Below the pieces are notes generated by a model. That model was not told the DNA's origin. It did no database searches and saw nothing but the letters and a program-made list of their open reading frames with translations. From Deltaproteobacteria bacterium (GTDB taxonomy: Bacteria; Myxococcota_A; UBA796; GCA-2862545), in NCBI GenBank assembly GCA_006226595.1, contig SBGP01000035.1, positions 1-64,000 on the forward strand: a stretch of DNA of 64,000 nucleotides, written 5' to 3'. The position numbers were made by a program, and so were the translations under genes. The stretch's first letter is position 1, and each line of letters opens with the position of its first letter. Below, one piece after another: positions 44,401 to 55,273 of the stretch.

Positions 44401-44923
44401 CCAGCGCACCGAGACGCGCTTGTCCGGTGTCGATGCGGTCGTCCTCGAGGAACGGCTCATCGACGCCCGCTGCGACCTGCTTCGCTACGAGGGGCGCTTC
44501 GAGGAGGCTTTCGCCTGCTGGTCCGAGAGCCACGAGCGCATGCGCCGTGCGGGGCTGCTGCGGCTGTACATCCGCGGGGTGCGCTCTCATGCGCGACTCG
44601 GCATGCTCGCGGCGGCAGCCGGGGAGCTCGGCGTGGCCCGACAGGCCCTGGCGCGCACTCGCAAGCGTGGCGGCCACCTCGCCGAGGCGGCTTCCGACGT
44701 GCTCGCCGCTCGCATCGCGCTCGCCTCCCCTCGGCCAGATGCAGGCGCGTTGCAGCGCGGTGTGGTCGGCGCGCGCATGCTCAAGCGACCGCTGCTCGAG
44801 GCGGTGGTTCGCGCCCGCATCGAGGGCCAGGAGAGCGGGGGACCCGACGGGGACGCTGCGGCCGAACGGCTGCGTGCGCAGGGGGCCGTGCGCGTCGAGC
44901 CGTGGTTCGACGTCCTGTTCTGA
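41468..44923 (+). CDS. Ser/Thr kinase fused to AAA-type ATPase and TPR-like region
   Basis: This 1151-residue protein begins with a kinase domain (1-285): Gly loop GSGGFGDVY, VALKVL, catalytic loop VHGDLKPTN with Gly in place of the usual Arg, ADFGL and APERVQ. A STAND/MalT-like ATPase follows (300-550; P-loop GGSGLGKSPLL, Walker B ALIIDNAQW). The C-terminal 580 residues are helical repeats of the TPR type. This resembles PknK-like sensors. No membrane segment is seen. Confidence 0.88.
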   Translation: MDRFAGHPRFTIGPLLGSGGFGDVYLATDRELGAEVALKVLREPRGTSLLALKREFHNLAHVLHEHLVTLYGLHEHEGLWFVTMQLVRGKTLREMLPLQRAAYTLDLGTSDVPLDPAEHADGASAAELVDWLGQAAVGIQALHDAGLVHGDLKPTNLLVGDDGLLRIADFGLTAALGSQHSGHSSYGTPLYAAPERVQGSEPAQSSDWYSFGVMLFEAVTGRPPFMGSAVLEDKLSRDAPRASEDALVPPLLDDLIAALLARDPASRPAGPAVLEALGVSYQPSAMLRPVERPSELARIVDVGRQVLAEGKPRRVDVVGGSGLGKSPLLRSVAQALDWEGFTVLSTRCHAAVEVPHQALDGLVDQIALVVDDVDEDLSALASLFPVLGEHGDGEVFGSERARRAQAGAELAWLLGELGPTALIIDNAQWGDADSGILLARTLAEELPLLVVLGRRPGQHSATAEALADGLPDLPCTEIELAPLTPSDLARHAPELDEPTLGRVLRESQGNAYLVSLQLSRSATGSVIEILDDTVRALGPAALDPLCAVCTSPAPLTRARLVSLMGGSLEPEAMLELRHRALVHVLHDGRLEPYHARVREVVLASLGEEGNRRWSERHVALLLGEERVDHAALLNHLEQLGDYEALASHAAVAAEEAVAQHAPLQAARLWRWVLDHGQLEDEERLELLVRQGEAFSVAGRAQDAADAYLAAAELSPEPGRLRTRAAAALLNTGDAARGIPLLRELLSEVGVSWPSGALASVARILAAKAKISWLRGRFVEGPTEAGDRLRLDVLHAAATGLGLIDPVRGATLQNEHTVFALRAGDRYRAARALFVDAAYSTVTGPSAYPQAVQRLDEAARFAAELPHDDYLDALSLMSRGLTAYLSARNEESAQLFGEAEAVYRARCRDVLAEVSTAASLRAFSLEQVDRWAELVPYIQPRLQEALHDDNIQLIAMLGALQASRTHLLADRVDAAWALLQRTETRLSGVDAVVLEERLIDARCDLLRYEGRFEEAFACWSESHERMRRAGLLRLYIRGVRSHARLGMLAAAAGELGVARQALARTRKRGGHLAEAASDVLAARIALASPRPDAGALQRGVVGARMLKRPLLEAVVRARIEGQESGGPDGDAAAERLRAQGAVRVEPWFDVLF

Positions 44924-44978
44924 ACTGGACGCAGGGCCCGTGCCGGGTGACATCGCATGCCCCGAAGGAGAGTCGGAC

Positions 44979-46739
44979 ATGCGTGCTTCCCGAGCCCACA
45001 TCGTCACCTACCGCGACGACCCCGCCGATGCCGAGGTCATCAGCCACAAGCTGATGGCGCGCGCTGGCTACATCTACAAGGTGTCCGCCGGCCTCTATGC
45101 CTACAGCCCGCTCATGTGGCGCGTGCTCAAGAAGGTGCAGAACATCATCCGCGACGAGCTCGACGACACGGGCGCGCTCGAGGTCCAGCTGCCCATCCTC
45201 CAGTCCGACGATCTGTGGAAGCGTTCGGGCCGCTGGGATGCGTACCAGGCGAGCGGCACGATGTTCTCGACCACCGATCGCAAGGAAGCGACCTACGGCC
45301 TCGCGCCGACCGCCGAGGAGGTCGTCACCGACTACGCGGCGAGCTCGGTCAACTCCTACAAGCAGCTGCCGATCAACCTGTACCAGATCCACACCAAGTT
45401 CCGGGACGAGATCCGCCCGCGCTTCGGCCTCCTTCGCGTGAAGGAGTTCCTGATGAAGGATGCCTACTCCTTCGACGTGGACGAGGCGGGCCTCGACGCG
45501 AGCTACGAGGCGATGCGCGTCGCCTACCACCGGATCTTCGAGCGCATGGGCCTGCGCGCCCTCGGTGTCGACGCCGACCCCGGCGACATCGGTGGCAGCG
45601 GCTCGATGGAGTTCATGCTCGCCGCCGAGACCGGTGAGGACGACATCCTCGTCGAGCCGGGCACCGGCTACGCCGCGAACGTCGAGAAGGCGGAGAGCCG
45701 GCTGTCGCCGAGCCCGTCGGTTGGCGAGGCGCCTCGTGCCCTGCGCATCGAGGACACCCCGGAGATCCGCACCGTCGCCGAGCTCGAGGGCTTCTTCCCC
45801 GAGATCGAGGCCGCGCGCATGGTGAAGACCGTGCTCGTCAAGGCCGTGCACCAGGACGAAGAGGTGCTGTGGGCCGTGCTCATCCGGGGCGACCAGGAGA
45901 TCAACGAGGTCAAGCTGAAGAACCACGTGGGTGGACTCGCGGTGCAGATGCTGACCGCCGAGGAAATCGCCAAGCACACGGGTGCTCAGCAGGGCTTCGC
46001 CGGCCCGATCGGCCTCAACGAGGCCTTCTCGATCGTCGGCGACCTCTCGGTCAAGGGCATGGTCAACCTGCTCTGCGGCTGCAACCAGACCGACAAGCAC
46101 GCGCTCGACGTCGTGCCCGGTCGCGACTTCGCCGAGCCCGCCTACGCGGACCTCCGCCTCGCGCGCCCCGGCGATCCGGGCCCTCGTGAGGGCAGGCCTC
46201 TCGAGCTGTACCGAGGCATCGAGGTCGGCCACATCTTCAAGCTCGGCACCAAGTACTCCGCGCCGATGGGCGCCACGTTCATCGGTGAAAACGGCAAGCC
46301 GCAGCCCTTCGTCATGGGCTGCTACGGCATCGGCGTGAGCCGGGTCGCCGCTTCCGCCGTCGAGCAGTACGCCGACGACAAGGGCATCGTGTGGCCCGTG
46401 CCGATCGCGCCCTTCGAGGCCATCGTCACCTGCCTCAACCCGAAGAAGGAGGAGCTCGCCTCCACCTCCGAGAGGGTCTACGAGGCGCTCAAGTCGCGCG
46501 GCATCGAGGTCATGCTCGACGATCGCAAGATGGGCCCCGGCGCCAAGCTCAAGGATGCCGAGCTCCTCGGCTTCCCGTACGCGGTGGTCGTCGGTCGTTC
46601 CTGGGAGACCGAGCAGCAGCTCGAGGTCCGCAACCGTCGCACCGGCGAGAGCGAGACCCTGGGCCTCGACGAGGCGATCGACCGCGTGGTCGCGGCCATC
46701 GAGGCCGAGCGCCCCGGACTCGAGTCCGAGGTCCAGTGA
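44979..46739 (+). CDS. proS: Prolyl-tRNA synthetase
   Basis: This 586-residue class II aminoacyl-tRNA synthetase charges tRNA-Pro. It is the bacterial-type enzyme with an editing insertion (about 230-400, YbaK-like, with AARMVKTVLVKAV). Class II motifs are visible: FRDEIRPRFGLLRVKEFLMKD (motif 2) and GCYGIGVSRVAASAVEQ (motif 3). The C-terminal anticodon-binding domain ends at the stop, which overlaps queE. Start after AAGGAGAG. Confidence 0.97.
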   Translation: MRASRAHIVTYRDDPADAEVISHKLMARAGYIYKVSAGLYAYSPLMWRVLKKVQNIIRDELDDTGALEVQLPILQSDDLWKRSGRWDAYQASGTMFSTTDRKEATYGLAPTAEEVVTDYAASSVNSYKQLPINLYQIHTKFRDEIRPRFGLLRVKEFLMKDAYSFDVDEAGLDASYEAMRVAYHRIFERMGLRALGVDADPGDIGGSGSMEFMLAAETGEDDILVEPGTGYAANVEKAESRLSPSPSVGEAPRALRIEDTPEIRTVAELEGFFPEIEAARMVKTVLVKAVHQDEEVLWAVLIRGDQEINEVKLKNHVGGLAVQMLTAEEIAKHTGAQQGFAGPIGLNEAFSIVGDLSVKGMVNLLCGCNQTDKHALDVVPGRDFAEPAYADLRLARPGDPGPREGRPLELYRGIEVGHIFKLGTKYSAPMGATFIGENGKPQPFVMGCYGIGVSRVAASAVEQYADDKGIVWPVPIAPFEAIVTCLNPKKEELASTSERVYEALKSRGIEVMLDDRKMGPGAKLKDAELLGFPYAVVVGRSWETEQQLEVRNRRTGESETLGLDEAIDRVVAAIEAERPGLESEVQ

Positions 46740-47407
46740 CCGCGCCCGCCCGGATTCCGGCTCACGAACGGCTGCGGATCAGCGAGATCTACGCATCCGT
46801 GCAGGGGGAGTCCACCCACGTGGGCAAGCCCTGCGTGTTCGTGCGTCTGACCGGGTGCAACCTGCGCTGCTCGTGGTGCGACAGCGTCTTCACCTTCACC
46901 GGTGGAGAGATGCGGCGCATCGACGATATCGTCGCGGACGCCCACGCGTTCGGCATCCACACGATCGAGGTCACGGGCGGCGAGCCGCTCGTGCAGAAGA
47001 ACGCCCCCGAGCTCATGCGTCGGTTGGTGGATCTCGGCCACGAGGTACTTCTCGAGACCTCGGGCAGCGTGTCGATCGCCGAGGTGCCGCCCGAGGTCCA
47101 CGTGATCATGGACCTCAAGGCCCCCGCCTCGGGCGAGGCCGAGCGCAACCTGTGGAGCAACCTGGACCTGCTCCAGCCGCACCACGAGGTGAAGATCGTC
47201 GTCGCCTCTCGCGAGGACTACGAGTGGGCTCGCGAGGTGGTGAGGACGCGGGCGGTGCACGAGCGCTGCCCGGTGATGATCTCCCCGGCGTGGGGCCTCG
47301 TGGACCTCGCGGCGCTCGCGGAGTGGATCGTCGAGGATCGCCTGCCCGTGCGCATGCAGCTGCAGCTGCACAAGGTGGTGTGGGGCGCAGAGGCTCAGGG
47401 CGTGTGA
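46736..47407 (+). CDS. queE: 7-carboxy-7-deazaguanine synthase (radical SAM)
   Basis: This 223-residue enzyme performs the ring contraction step of queuosine/7-deazaguanine synthesis. The cluster motif CNLRCSWC has Cys41, Cys45 and Cys48, and VTGGEPL binds AdoMet. GTG start within the proS stop (GTGA), so the pair is coupled. No other queuosine genes are close. Confidence 0.93.
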   Translation: MTAPARIPAHERLRISEIYASVQGESTHVGKPCVFVRLTGCNLRCSWCDSVFTFTGGEMRRIDDIVADAHAFGIHTIEVTGGEPLVQKNAPELMRRLVDLGHEVLLETSGSVSIAEVPPEVHVIMDLKAPASGEAERNLWSNLDLLQPHHEVKIVVASREDYEWAREVVRTRAVHERCPVMISPAWGLVDLAALAEWIVEDRLPVRMQLQLHKVVWGAEAQGV

Positions 47408-47451
47408 CCCGCTTGCCGGCCCCCCTGCGGCCGGATACCTGCGGAGGTCCA

Positions 47452-47471
47452 CGCGGATAGCTACGTCCGCG
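47452..47471 (+). terminator. Weak hairpin after queE
   Basis: CGCGGA-N8-TCCGCG lies 45 bases after the queE stop, close to the next start at 47497. It may be a terminator without a T run or part of a leader. Confidence 0.35.
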
Positions 47472-47496
47472 GTCCTTTGCTTCCAGGAGCCATCGA

Positions 47497-48264
47497 ATGT
47501 CCAAGACGGCAACGATCTCGTCGCTCGTGCGCCAGGCTGCCAAGTCCGAGCAGCTCTTCACTGAGACCAGCCAGGCTGTCCTCGAAGAGGAGTCCCACGA
47601 GCGGATCGCCGACTTCTTCGACAAGCTGAACATCCCGCGGTCGACCGGCTCCGAGACGAACTTCGAGCCCATCCCGTCGCTCACGGTGACGCCGGACCGC
47701 ATCGGCTCCTTCGAGGAGGAGCAGGCGATCAGCAACGGCATCCAGAAGTATCTGGACCGCCACGAGCGCAAGATCAAGTGGCACGCGACCCATCCGTCGG
47801 TCGAGGGCACCGAGAACGTGCTCTTCGTGTTCCGCATGATGCTCGTCGTCACCGACCTTCGTCTGCAGCGCATCGAGCACATGCTCAAGAGCAAGGACGA
47901 GCTGTCCCCGATGGAGTGGGGCGTCGCGCGCGAGAGCATGAACAAGACCTACCTCTCGTTCCGCCGCTTCCTGAACCTCACCGCGGGCATGTGGCTCGAC
48001 GCCATGCTCCAGACCGTGCCGCGTGAGCAGCTCGGCGAGGTGCTCGGTGGCTTCCACGAGTTCCTCGACGAGGCGATCGCCAAGCTCGAGGAGGCGCGTA
48101 CCCGCATCGAGGATCGCCGCCAGGAGCTCGCCGTCCTGCCCGAGGGCTTCCCCGCCGTGAAGCCGCCGGTCTACTTCGGTGGTGACCTGCTCGCGCGTGG
48201 CCCCTGGAAGCTGTTCTGGTCCCAGGTCGTGGACCGCGCCGCGCACTTCCGCGAGGCCGCGTGA
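47497..48264 (+). CDS. Hypothetical helical protein
   Basis: This 255-residue soluble protein is mostly alpha-helical, with a long coiled section (about 190-215: HEFLDEAIAKLEEARTRIED). No signal peptide, membrane segment or catalytic motif is visible and I do not recognise the family. It overlaps the following small gene (GTGA), which suggests co-expression. Start follows CAGGAG. Confidence 0.7.
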   Translation: MSKTATISSLVRQAAKSEQLFTETSQAVLEEESHERIADFFDKLNIPRSTGSETNFEPIPSLTVTPDRIGSFEEEQAISNGIQKYLDRHERKIKWHATHPSVEGTENVLFVFRMMLVVTDLRLQRIEHMLKSKDELSPMEWGVARESMNKTYLSFRRFLNLTAGMWLDAMLQTVPREQLGEVLGGFHEFLDEAIAKLEEARTRIEDRRQELAVLPEGFPAVKPPVYFGGDLLARGPWKLFWSQVVDRAAHFREAA

Positions 48265-48539
48265 TCCGCCGGCTGCCGCTCGTCCTCTTCGGTCTGTGCC
48301 TGGCGAACCCCGCGTTCGCCGGTACCGAGGCTGACACGGACACCGACACCGACACGGACACCGACACCGACACGGATACCGACACGGACACGGTCGACAC
48401 CGACACCGATCCGGCGGACAACGCCGCCTCGGGGGCGGACGAGACCGGCGGTGTCGAGTGCGGCTGTCAGAGCACCGCGCCCGCCGCGGCCTGGCTGCTG
48501 CTTCCGGCGCTCGTCGTCACCCGACGCCGACGCGCCTAG
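48261..48539 (+). CDS. Small exported DT-repeat protein with MYXO-CTERM-like tail
   Basis: This 92-residue protein has a signal peptide (LPLVLFGLCLANPAFA), a run of about 14 Asp-Thr pairs, and a C-terminal VECGCQ motif, hydrophobic segment (AAAWLLLPALVV) and RRRRA. The last part fits a MYXO-CTERM cell-surface sorting tag. The DT run is encoded by a degenerate GACAC(C/G) hexamer repeat. GTG start within the previous stop. Confidence 0.72.
   Translation: MIRRLPLVLFGLCLANPAFAGTEADTDTDTDTDTDTDTDTDTDTVDTDTDPADNAASGADETGGVECGCQSTAPAAAWLLLPALVVTRRRRA
48330..48416 (+). repeat. Hexanucleotide tandem repeat (Asp-Thr codons)
   Basis: About 14 imperfect copies of GACAC(C/G) in frame encode Asp-Thr. Slippage in units of 6 bases would change length without shifting the frame. 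Confidence 0.85.
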
Positions 48540-48560
48540 CTCGCTCGCTTCCGACACGAA

Positions 48561-48595
48561 GACGCCCGGACACTCGCGATGAGTGCCCGGGCGTC
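48561..48595. terminator. Strong hairpin between convergent genes
   Basis: A 15-bp stem with one mismatch (GACGCCCGG-a-CACTC / GAGTG-c-CCGGGCGTC, 5-base loop) separates the DT-repeat gene and the convergent FHA gene. Probably a bidirectional terminator. Confidence 0.75.
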
Positions 48596-48612
48596 TCGCG
48601 TTTCGGGGACCG

Positions 48613-50232
48613 TCAGGTCTCCTGCTTGACCAGCCAGTCGAGGATCAGGCAGTCCGCCCAACCCGGGATGTCCGGCAGGTGCTCGGGGGGCTCCTCGGAC
48701 CCGAGCGCGGCGCTGCAGTACACCGCGACGGTGCGCGCGACGAGCGAGGCCGACTCCTTGAGCACGTACTCCTTCTCGGAGGGCGTCATGTCGTCGAGGA
48801 CGACGCTCGGCGCGGTGCTGCTCGGGAAGCTAAGGCGGTCGTAGCCGTAGCCGGCGTCCGAGGCGTAGAAGGACATGATGCGGGCGAGCTGCCAGTACTG
48901 GTCGTTCTCCTCGGGCAGGCGCGGTGCGTTGGGCCCGAAGCGGGTGCCGAGGAGGCTGGCGACCGCGCGGGCATCGGTGCGTGCATCCTCGCCTGCGATG
49001 TGGAGGCACTGCTTCTCGCCCTGAGCGCCGACCTCGGCCGTTGCCACCTCGTCCTCGGCGAACTCGAGCCCGGCGCCGCCCATCTTCTGGAGCGCCGCCT
49101 TCTTCTCCGCGAGGTCGCTGCCGACGGCGACGAACTGGTCGACGAGCGCGTTGACCTGGAGAGGCACGATGCCGAGGTTCTTGCCCTGACGGTAGGTGAG
49201 CTGCGCCGGGCCACGGCCACACGCGCGCTCGCCCGTGGAGTCCTGGACCAGGGACCACTCACGCCCCTCGACCGCGTTCTCGGGCGCAGCGAGGAAGGCC
49301 ATGATTCGCGCGAGGTTCGCGGGAAGCTGGCTGCTCTCGAGGGCGCGCTTGAAGCCGATGAACGAGCGGCTGCGGCCGTCGATGACCGGCTCCAGACGCT
49401 TGATCTTGTCGCTCGTCGCGTACTTCTTGTACTCGGTGTAGTACGCCTGTCGGAAGGCGTCGTCGCCGCTGAGCGTCTCTTCCCAGCGTGTGCGGTCGTT
49501 GAGGATCGCGCCGGTGAGTCCGGGGATGGACTGGTCCTCGATCGCGCCGCTTCGGCCACGCTCCACGTCGAGGTCGGCCTCGCACTGCTCCAGGCCCGTG
49601 TTCGCCTTGGACGCAGCCTGCTGGAACCACGCCGCACTGCCGCCAGCGCCACAGGCCATGACCCAGCCCGCTGCGATGCCCATGCCCATCACGATGTAGC
49701 GGGGCTTGAGGAAGGAGCCCGACTTGATGAACGTCCACGCCTGCTGCAGGAAGTGACCGGCGTTGCTGGTGACGACCTTCGCGACGCCGACGCGCTTCAT
49801 CTCCTCCCAGACACCACCGGCGTTCAGGCCGCGGCGCGCCGCGTCGATCGCGTCCTGGGGCGTCTCGATGTCGTCGCCAGCCTGCTGGGGCCGCTCACGG
49901 AGCAGGTAGAAGCGTGGACCTTCGGGGGTCGCGAGTGCGATGGAGTCGCCGGGGCCGACCGCCATCGGGGAGGTGACTTGCTTCGGGCGGCCCTGGCCGC
50001 GGAAGGCGTAGACGGTGGCGGAGCGCTGCGTCGGCGCGATGATGAACGATCCGTCCGGCTGGATCAGGATCTTCACGTGCTCGGGCGCGATGCCGTACGC
50101 CTCGGGCAGGGTGATGTCGTTGGCCGCCGGGTCCGAGCCCAGACGGATCTCGACGCCGAGGAACGGCCCGAACTTGGTGCTGCCGAACTCTGGGGCGAGC
50201 TGCAGGTAGGTTTGTTCCTTGTTCCCCGACAT
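48613..50232 (-). CDS. FHA-domain protein with transmembrane segment
   Basis: This 539-residue protein has an N-terminal forkhead-associated-like domain (20-110: VEIRLGSDPAANDITLPE, then EHVKIL and VGPGDSIAL) that would bind phosphothreonine. A membrane helix follows at about 180-200 (YIVMGMGIAAGWVMACGAGG). The large C-terminal part (210-539) is unrecognised and has several Cys. It is a plausible reader of the nearby kinase. Start 50232 divergent from the next gene. Confidence 0.78.
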   Translation of the reverse strand: MSGNKEQTYLQLAPEFGSTKFGPFLGVEIRLGSDPAANDITLPEAYGIAPEHVKILIQPDGSFIIAPTQRSATVYAFRGQGRPKQVTSPMAVGPGDSIALATPEGPRFYLLRERPQQAGDDIETPQDAIDAARRGLNAGGVWEEMKRVGVAKVVTSNAGHFLQQAWTFIKSGSFLKPRYIVMGMGIAAGWVMACGAGGSAAWFQQAASKANTGLEQCEADLDVERGRSGAIEDQSIPGLTGAILNDRTRWEETLSGDDAFRQAYYTEYKKYATSDKIKRLEPVIDGRSRSFIGFKRALESSQLPANLARIMAFLAAPENAVEGREWSLVQDSTGERACGRGPAQLTYRQGKNLGIVPLQVNALVDQFVAVGSDLAEKKAALQKMGGAGLEFAEDEVATAEVGAQGEKQCLHIAGEDARTDARAVASLLGTRFGPNAPRLPEENDQYWQLARIMSFYASDAGYGYDRLSFPSSTAPSVVLDDMTPSEKEYVLKESASLVARTVAVYCSAALGSEEPPEHLPDIPGWADCLILDWLVKQET

Positions 50233-50364
50233 CCACTCTCCGTCGCACCGGTCGCCCGGTGGTCACTCGCTCGCGCTGCGCGCGGGCCTGGCTCGGCGCA
50301 TGCTACCTCGGGAGATGCCGCGGACTGGCACCTGCGGTAGAGTCGGCCCCCTGCGGAGACCTCG

Positions 50365-51381
50365 ATGAACATCTACCTGGTGCCTCACAACTGGGCCCGC
50401 CACGTGGCGGTTGGCCTCGTCGTGGGTGGTGCAGGCTTGCTGGCGTGGTGGAGCTTCTTGTTCATCGCCCTGCAGCTGGGCCCTTCGCTGTTCTCGATCG
50501 GCCTGTTCTGGACGAGCGGCATGGAGGGCTGGTGGTTGCTCTCCTGGGCGGCGACCATCATCGGCGCCGCCTCCGTGGCCGCCGAGCTCGGACTGCGCCG
50601 CGCGCCGGTGCTCCAGCGCGTCGGCCTTCCGCTGATCGCCGGCTTCGCGAGCTTCCTGATCGCGCAGCTGTTCATGAGCACCGCCTCCTGCGTGAGCGGG
50701 GTGCTCGTCAGTGAGGCCATGGCGCCGCTGCGCGCGGATGGCTCGCTGGTCAGCCTTCGCTACTCGCTTCCGCTATGGGTGACCGCGGGCCTGTCGAGCG
50801 CACTCGGCCCGCTGGCCGTTCGTCGCTTCGGTGGCATCGCGAATCACGTCGGAGCGGGGCTGATCTGCGGCCCGCTCGCCGCCGCGACCTGGCACTGGCT
50901 GTCCTACTACATCTTCCACGACCTGTACCTTGCGACCGGCGCAGCGCTGTTCGTGTGGGGCCTGATCCACGGTCTGTTCGCCTGGCCCGTGCCGGACGAG
51001 CTCTACGCGGGCTGGGTCCGGGTGCTCTCGGATCGCCGCTTCGGCTATCGCGTGCCGATCGACAGCCCGACCCTGCCCGTGAGCGAGCGCTTCATCGGGC
51101 ACTTCCCGCGTGGCCTCGACCTGTTCCTGCCCGTGGAGGACGGCATCGCCGAGCTGCACGTGTCCTTCGTGCGCACGTCGGACGGCCGGTACACGGTGCG
51201 CGGGCTGTCGCAGTGGCCGACGACGGTGAATCGCTTCCTCGAGACCATCGACCTGCGCTACGACCCGCGCCACCCCGCGCCGCTCGAGACCGAGCTCTCT
51301 TCCGGAGACACCGTCCTCATGTCCGATGGCGTGCACACCACCGTGGTCGAGTTCGTGATGCTGCCGAAGGAGGAGCGGTGA
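50365..51381 (+). CDS. Polytopic membrane protein with FHA-like C-terminal domain
   Basis: This 338-residue protein has about seven hydrophobic segments over residues 10-215, then a beta-rich soluble part (residues 225-338; RFGYRVPIDSPTL, IAELHVSFVRTSDGRYTV, TTVNRFL) that resembles an FHA fold. The phospho-binding residues are not certain, so FHA is tentative. It overlaps the VWA gene (GTGA), so they are coupled. Confidence 0.6.
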   Translation: MNIYLVPHNWARHVAVGLVVGGAGLLAWWSFLFIALQLGPSLFSIGLFWTSGMEGWWLLSWAATIIGAASVAAELGLRRAPVLQRVGLPLIAGFASFLIAQLFMSTASCVSGVLVSEAMAPLRADGSLVSLRYSLPLWVTAGLSSALGPLAVRRFGGIANHVGAGLICGPLAAATWHWLSYYIFHDLYLATGAALFVWGLIHGLFAWPVPDELYAGWVRVLSDRRFGYRVPIDSPTLPVSERFIGHFPRGLDLFLPVEDGIAELHVSFVRTSDGRYTVRGLSQWPTTVNRFLETIDLRYDPRHPAPLETELSSGDTVLMSDGVHTTVVEFVMLPKEER

Positions 51382-52886
51382 GGAAGCTCCTTCTCACGAT
51401 GGTGCTCTACCTCGCGGGCTGCGCCAATTCCGAGACGGGTTCGGTGCCGATCGAGGGCTCGACCTACCGCATGTCCTCGGTCACGCAGATGGAGGACAGC
51501 GAGCTCGACGTCGAGATCTTCCGTACGCGCCAGGAGTGCCGCGCCGCCGTGGGGCCGCCGCCGGCGGAGGACCTCTGCGTTCCTCAGGTGGACCGCCAGA
51601 ACGGCGAGGTCCGCATGTCCTTCCGGCTTCGTCGGCCGCGCACCGGCGACCTGCACGCGCTGTCCCTGACCAAGGACGTGGTCCAGGTCTCGCACATGGG
51701 CTCGGTGGTCGGCGTCGGCGCGAAGCAGGCGGTCGAGCTCACCCCGATGGAAGAGCAGCGGGCGGGCCAGCTGTTCATCGTGCTCATCGACGGCTCCGGC
51801 TCGATGTACGAGAACGACGCTGCCGCCCTGACCAAGGTGTACAACGCGCTGCGCGACCGCGAGGTCATCGACGCGTTCTACCCGGGCAAGGTCGACACGG
51901 GCGTGGTCCTGCTGCGGTTCACGAAGACGGTGAAGGGGCTCGACGGACTCCCGCCGGTCGTGCTCAACACGCGCTCCGAGTACAAGGCCATGCTCGAGTA
52001 CATCTCGAGCGGCGAGCGCGGCTTCACGCACCTCTACGACGCGGTGTCCTACTCGGTCACCGACCTGATGGAAGAGCAGTCGATCAAGGACTGGAAGACC
52101 ATCCACTCCGCGGAGCCGACGATCATCGCGCTGACCGATGGCTTCAACAACGAGGCGGGCAGCGACTCCTGCGCGACGAACGCGCCACGTCTGCAGAAGG
52201 TGCTCGAGACGGTCTCGCTCGCGCGTCAGGAAGCCTCGTTCCAGGACCGGCCCACGGTGTACACCGTCGGCCTCGGCAAGGCGATTCGCCCGCGCTTCGA
52301 GGTCCCGGACGACAAGCAGGTTCGACCGAACGTACTGTGCGGCAAGTACCAGAACAGCGTGATCAACGGTGGTCTCGAGCGCCAGGGCATCGACAACGTG
52401 TCCCTGTCGTGGATGGCCAAGGTCGGCGGTGGCGAGAGCTTCGTGCGCAACGACGACAACGGCCTCGCCGAGGTCTTCAAGGCCGCCGCGGCGGTGCGCT
52501 ACGGCTGGTACCAGGTGCGCTACCGGGTCGACGGCTTCCACCACCGCCGCTCCTTCGAGTCGCGGATCAAGCTGCTCGCGTTCGCGCGTGCCGGCGCCAC
52601 CGTGACGTTCGAGCCGAGCGCATGGATCGACGGGCCGTCGACGAGCGCGGGAGGCGCGTGGCGCAAGCCGCTGCCGTTCTGGGCCACGCTCGGACCGGTG
52701 ATGACCCTCCTCGGGATCCTGGTGCTCATCCACTTCTCGGGCCCCGCCGGGTTCAACGCGCGACGCGCGGTGTTCCGACGCGCCCAGCCTACCGGAGCCC
52801 AGGGCGGAGGCGCCGCGGAACCGCAGGCGCAGGCTGGGGTCGACCCGAACCAGCCCCCGCCGCAGGCTCCGCCGCCGCAGGGGTAG
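51378..52886 (+). CDS. VWA-domain lipoprotein
   Basis: This 502-residue lipoprotein has lipobox LAGC (C15). The von Willebrand A domain (about 125-375) has a complete metal-ion site start LIDGSGSM and a TDGFNN motif. A hydrophobic segment (about 435-455) and a Pro/Gln-rich tail end it. VWA domains usually mediate protein-protein contact. GTG start after AAGGAGGAG. Confidence 0.83.
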   Translation: MRKLLLTMVLYLAGCANSETGSVPIEGSTYRMSSVTQMEDSELDVEIFRTRQECRAAVGPPPAEDLCVPQVDRQNGEVRMSFRLRRPRTGDLHALSLTKDVVQVSHMGSVVGVGAKQAVELTPMEEQRAGQLFIVLIDGSGSMYENDAAALTKVYNALRDREVIDAFYPGKVDTGVVLLRFTKTVKGLDGLPPVVLNTRSEYKAMLEYISSGERGFTHLYDAVSYSVTDLMEEQSIKDWKTIHSAEPTIIALTDGFNNEAGSDSCATNAPRLQKVLETVSLARQEASFQDRPTVYTVGLGKAIRPRFEVPDDKQVRPNVLCGKYQNSVINGGLERQGIDNVSLSWMAKVGGGESFVRNDDNGLAEVFKAAAAVRYGWYQVRYRVDGFHHRRSFESRIKLLAFARAGATVTFEPSAWIDGPSTSAGGAWRKPLPFWATLGPVMTLLGILVLIHFSGPAGFNARRAVFRRAQPTGAQGGGAAEPQAQAGVDPNQPPPQAPPPQG

Positions 52887-52921
52887 ACTGAAGCCGGCGC
52901 GCGCGCGCCGGGAGGCCGTCG

Positions 52922-55099
<2,178 letters not shown>

Positions 55100-55273
55100 T
55101 CGGCGAACCCGCTCGACGACGCGTCGTCGCCGGATCGGCGGCGGCGGGTCGCGGGACCCGGGTTTGGGGCGATTCGAGCGCGGTCTCGGCGAGCCCGGCC
55201 CGGCCGTGCCCCATCGCGAGGCTCCCCCGTGGTAGACAGGGGCCTCGCACGTCCACACGGGGGAGAGTGCTCG

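Noticed and set aside
41453-45007. 1184-codon frame on the minus strand
   Set aside because: It is antisense to the kinase-ATPase gene; no domain is recognisable in it.
50320-50345. Sigma-54-like TGGCAC before the membrane protein at 50365
   Set aside because: The required GC-containing second element (TTGC) is not at the correct spacing.
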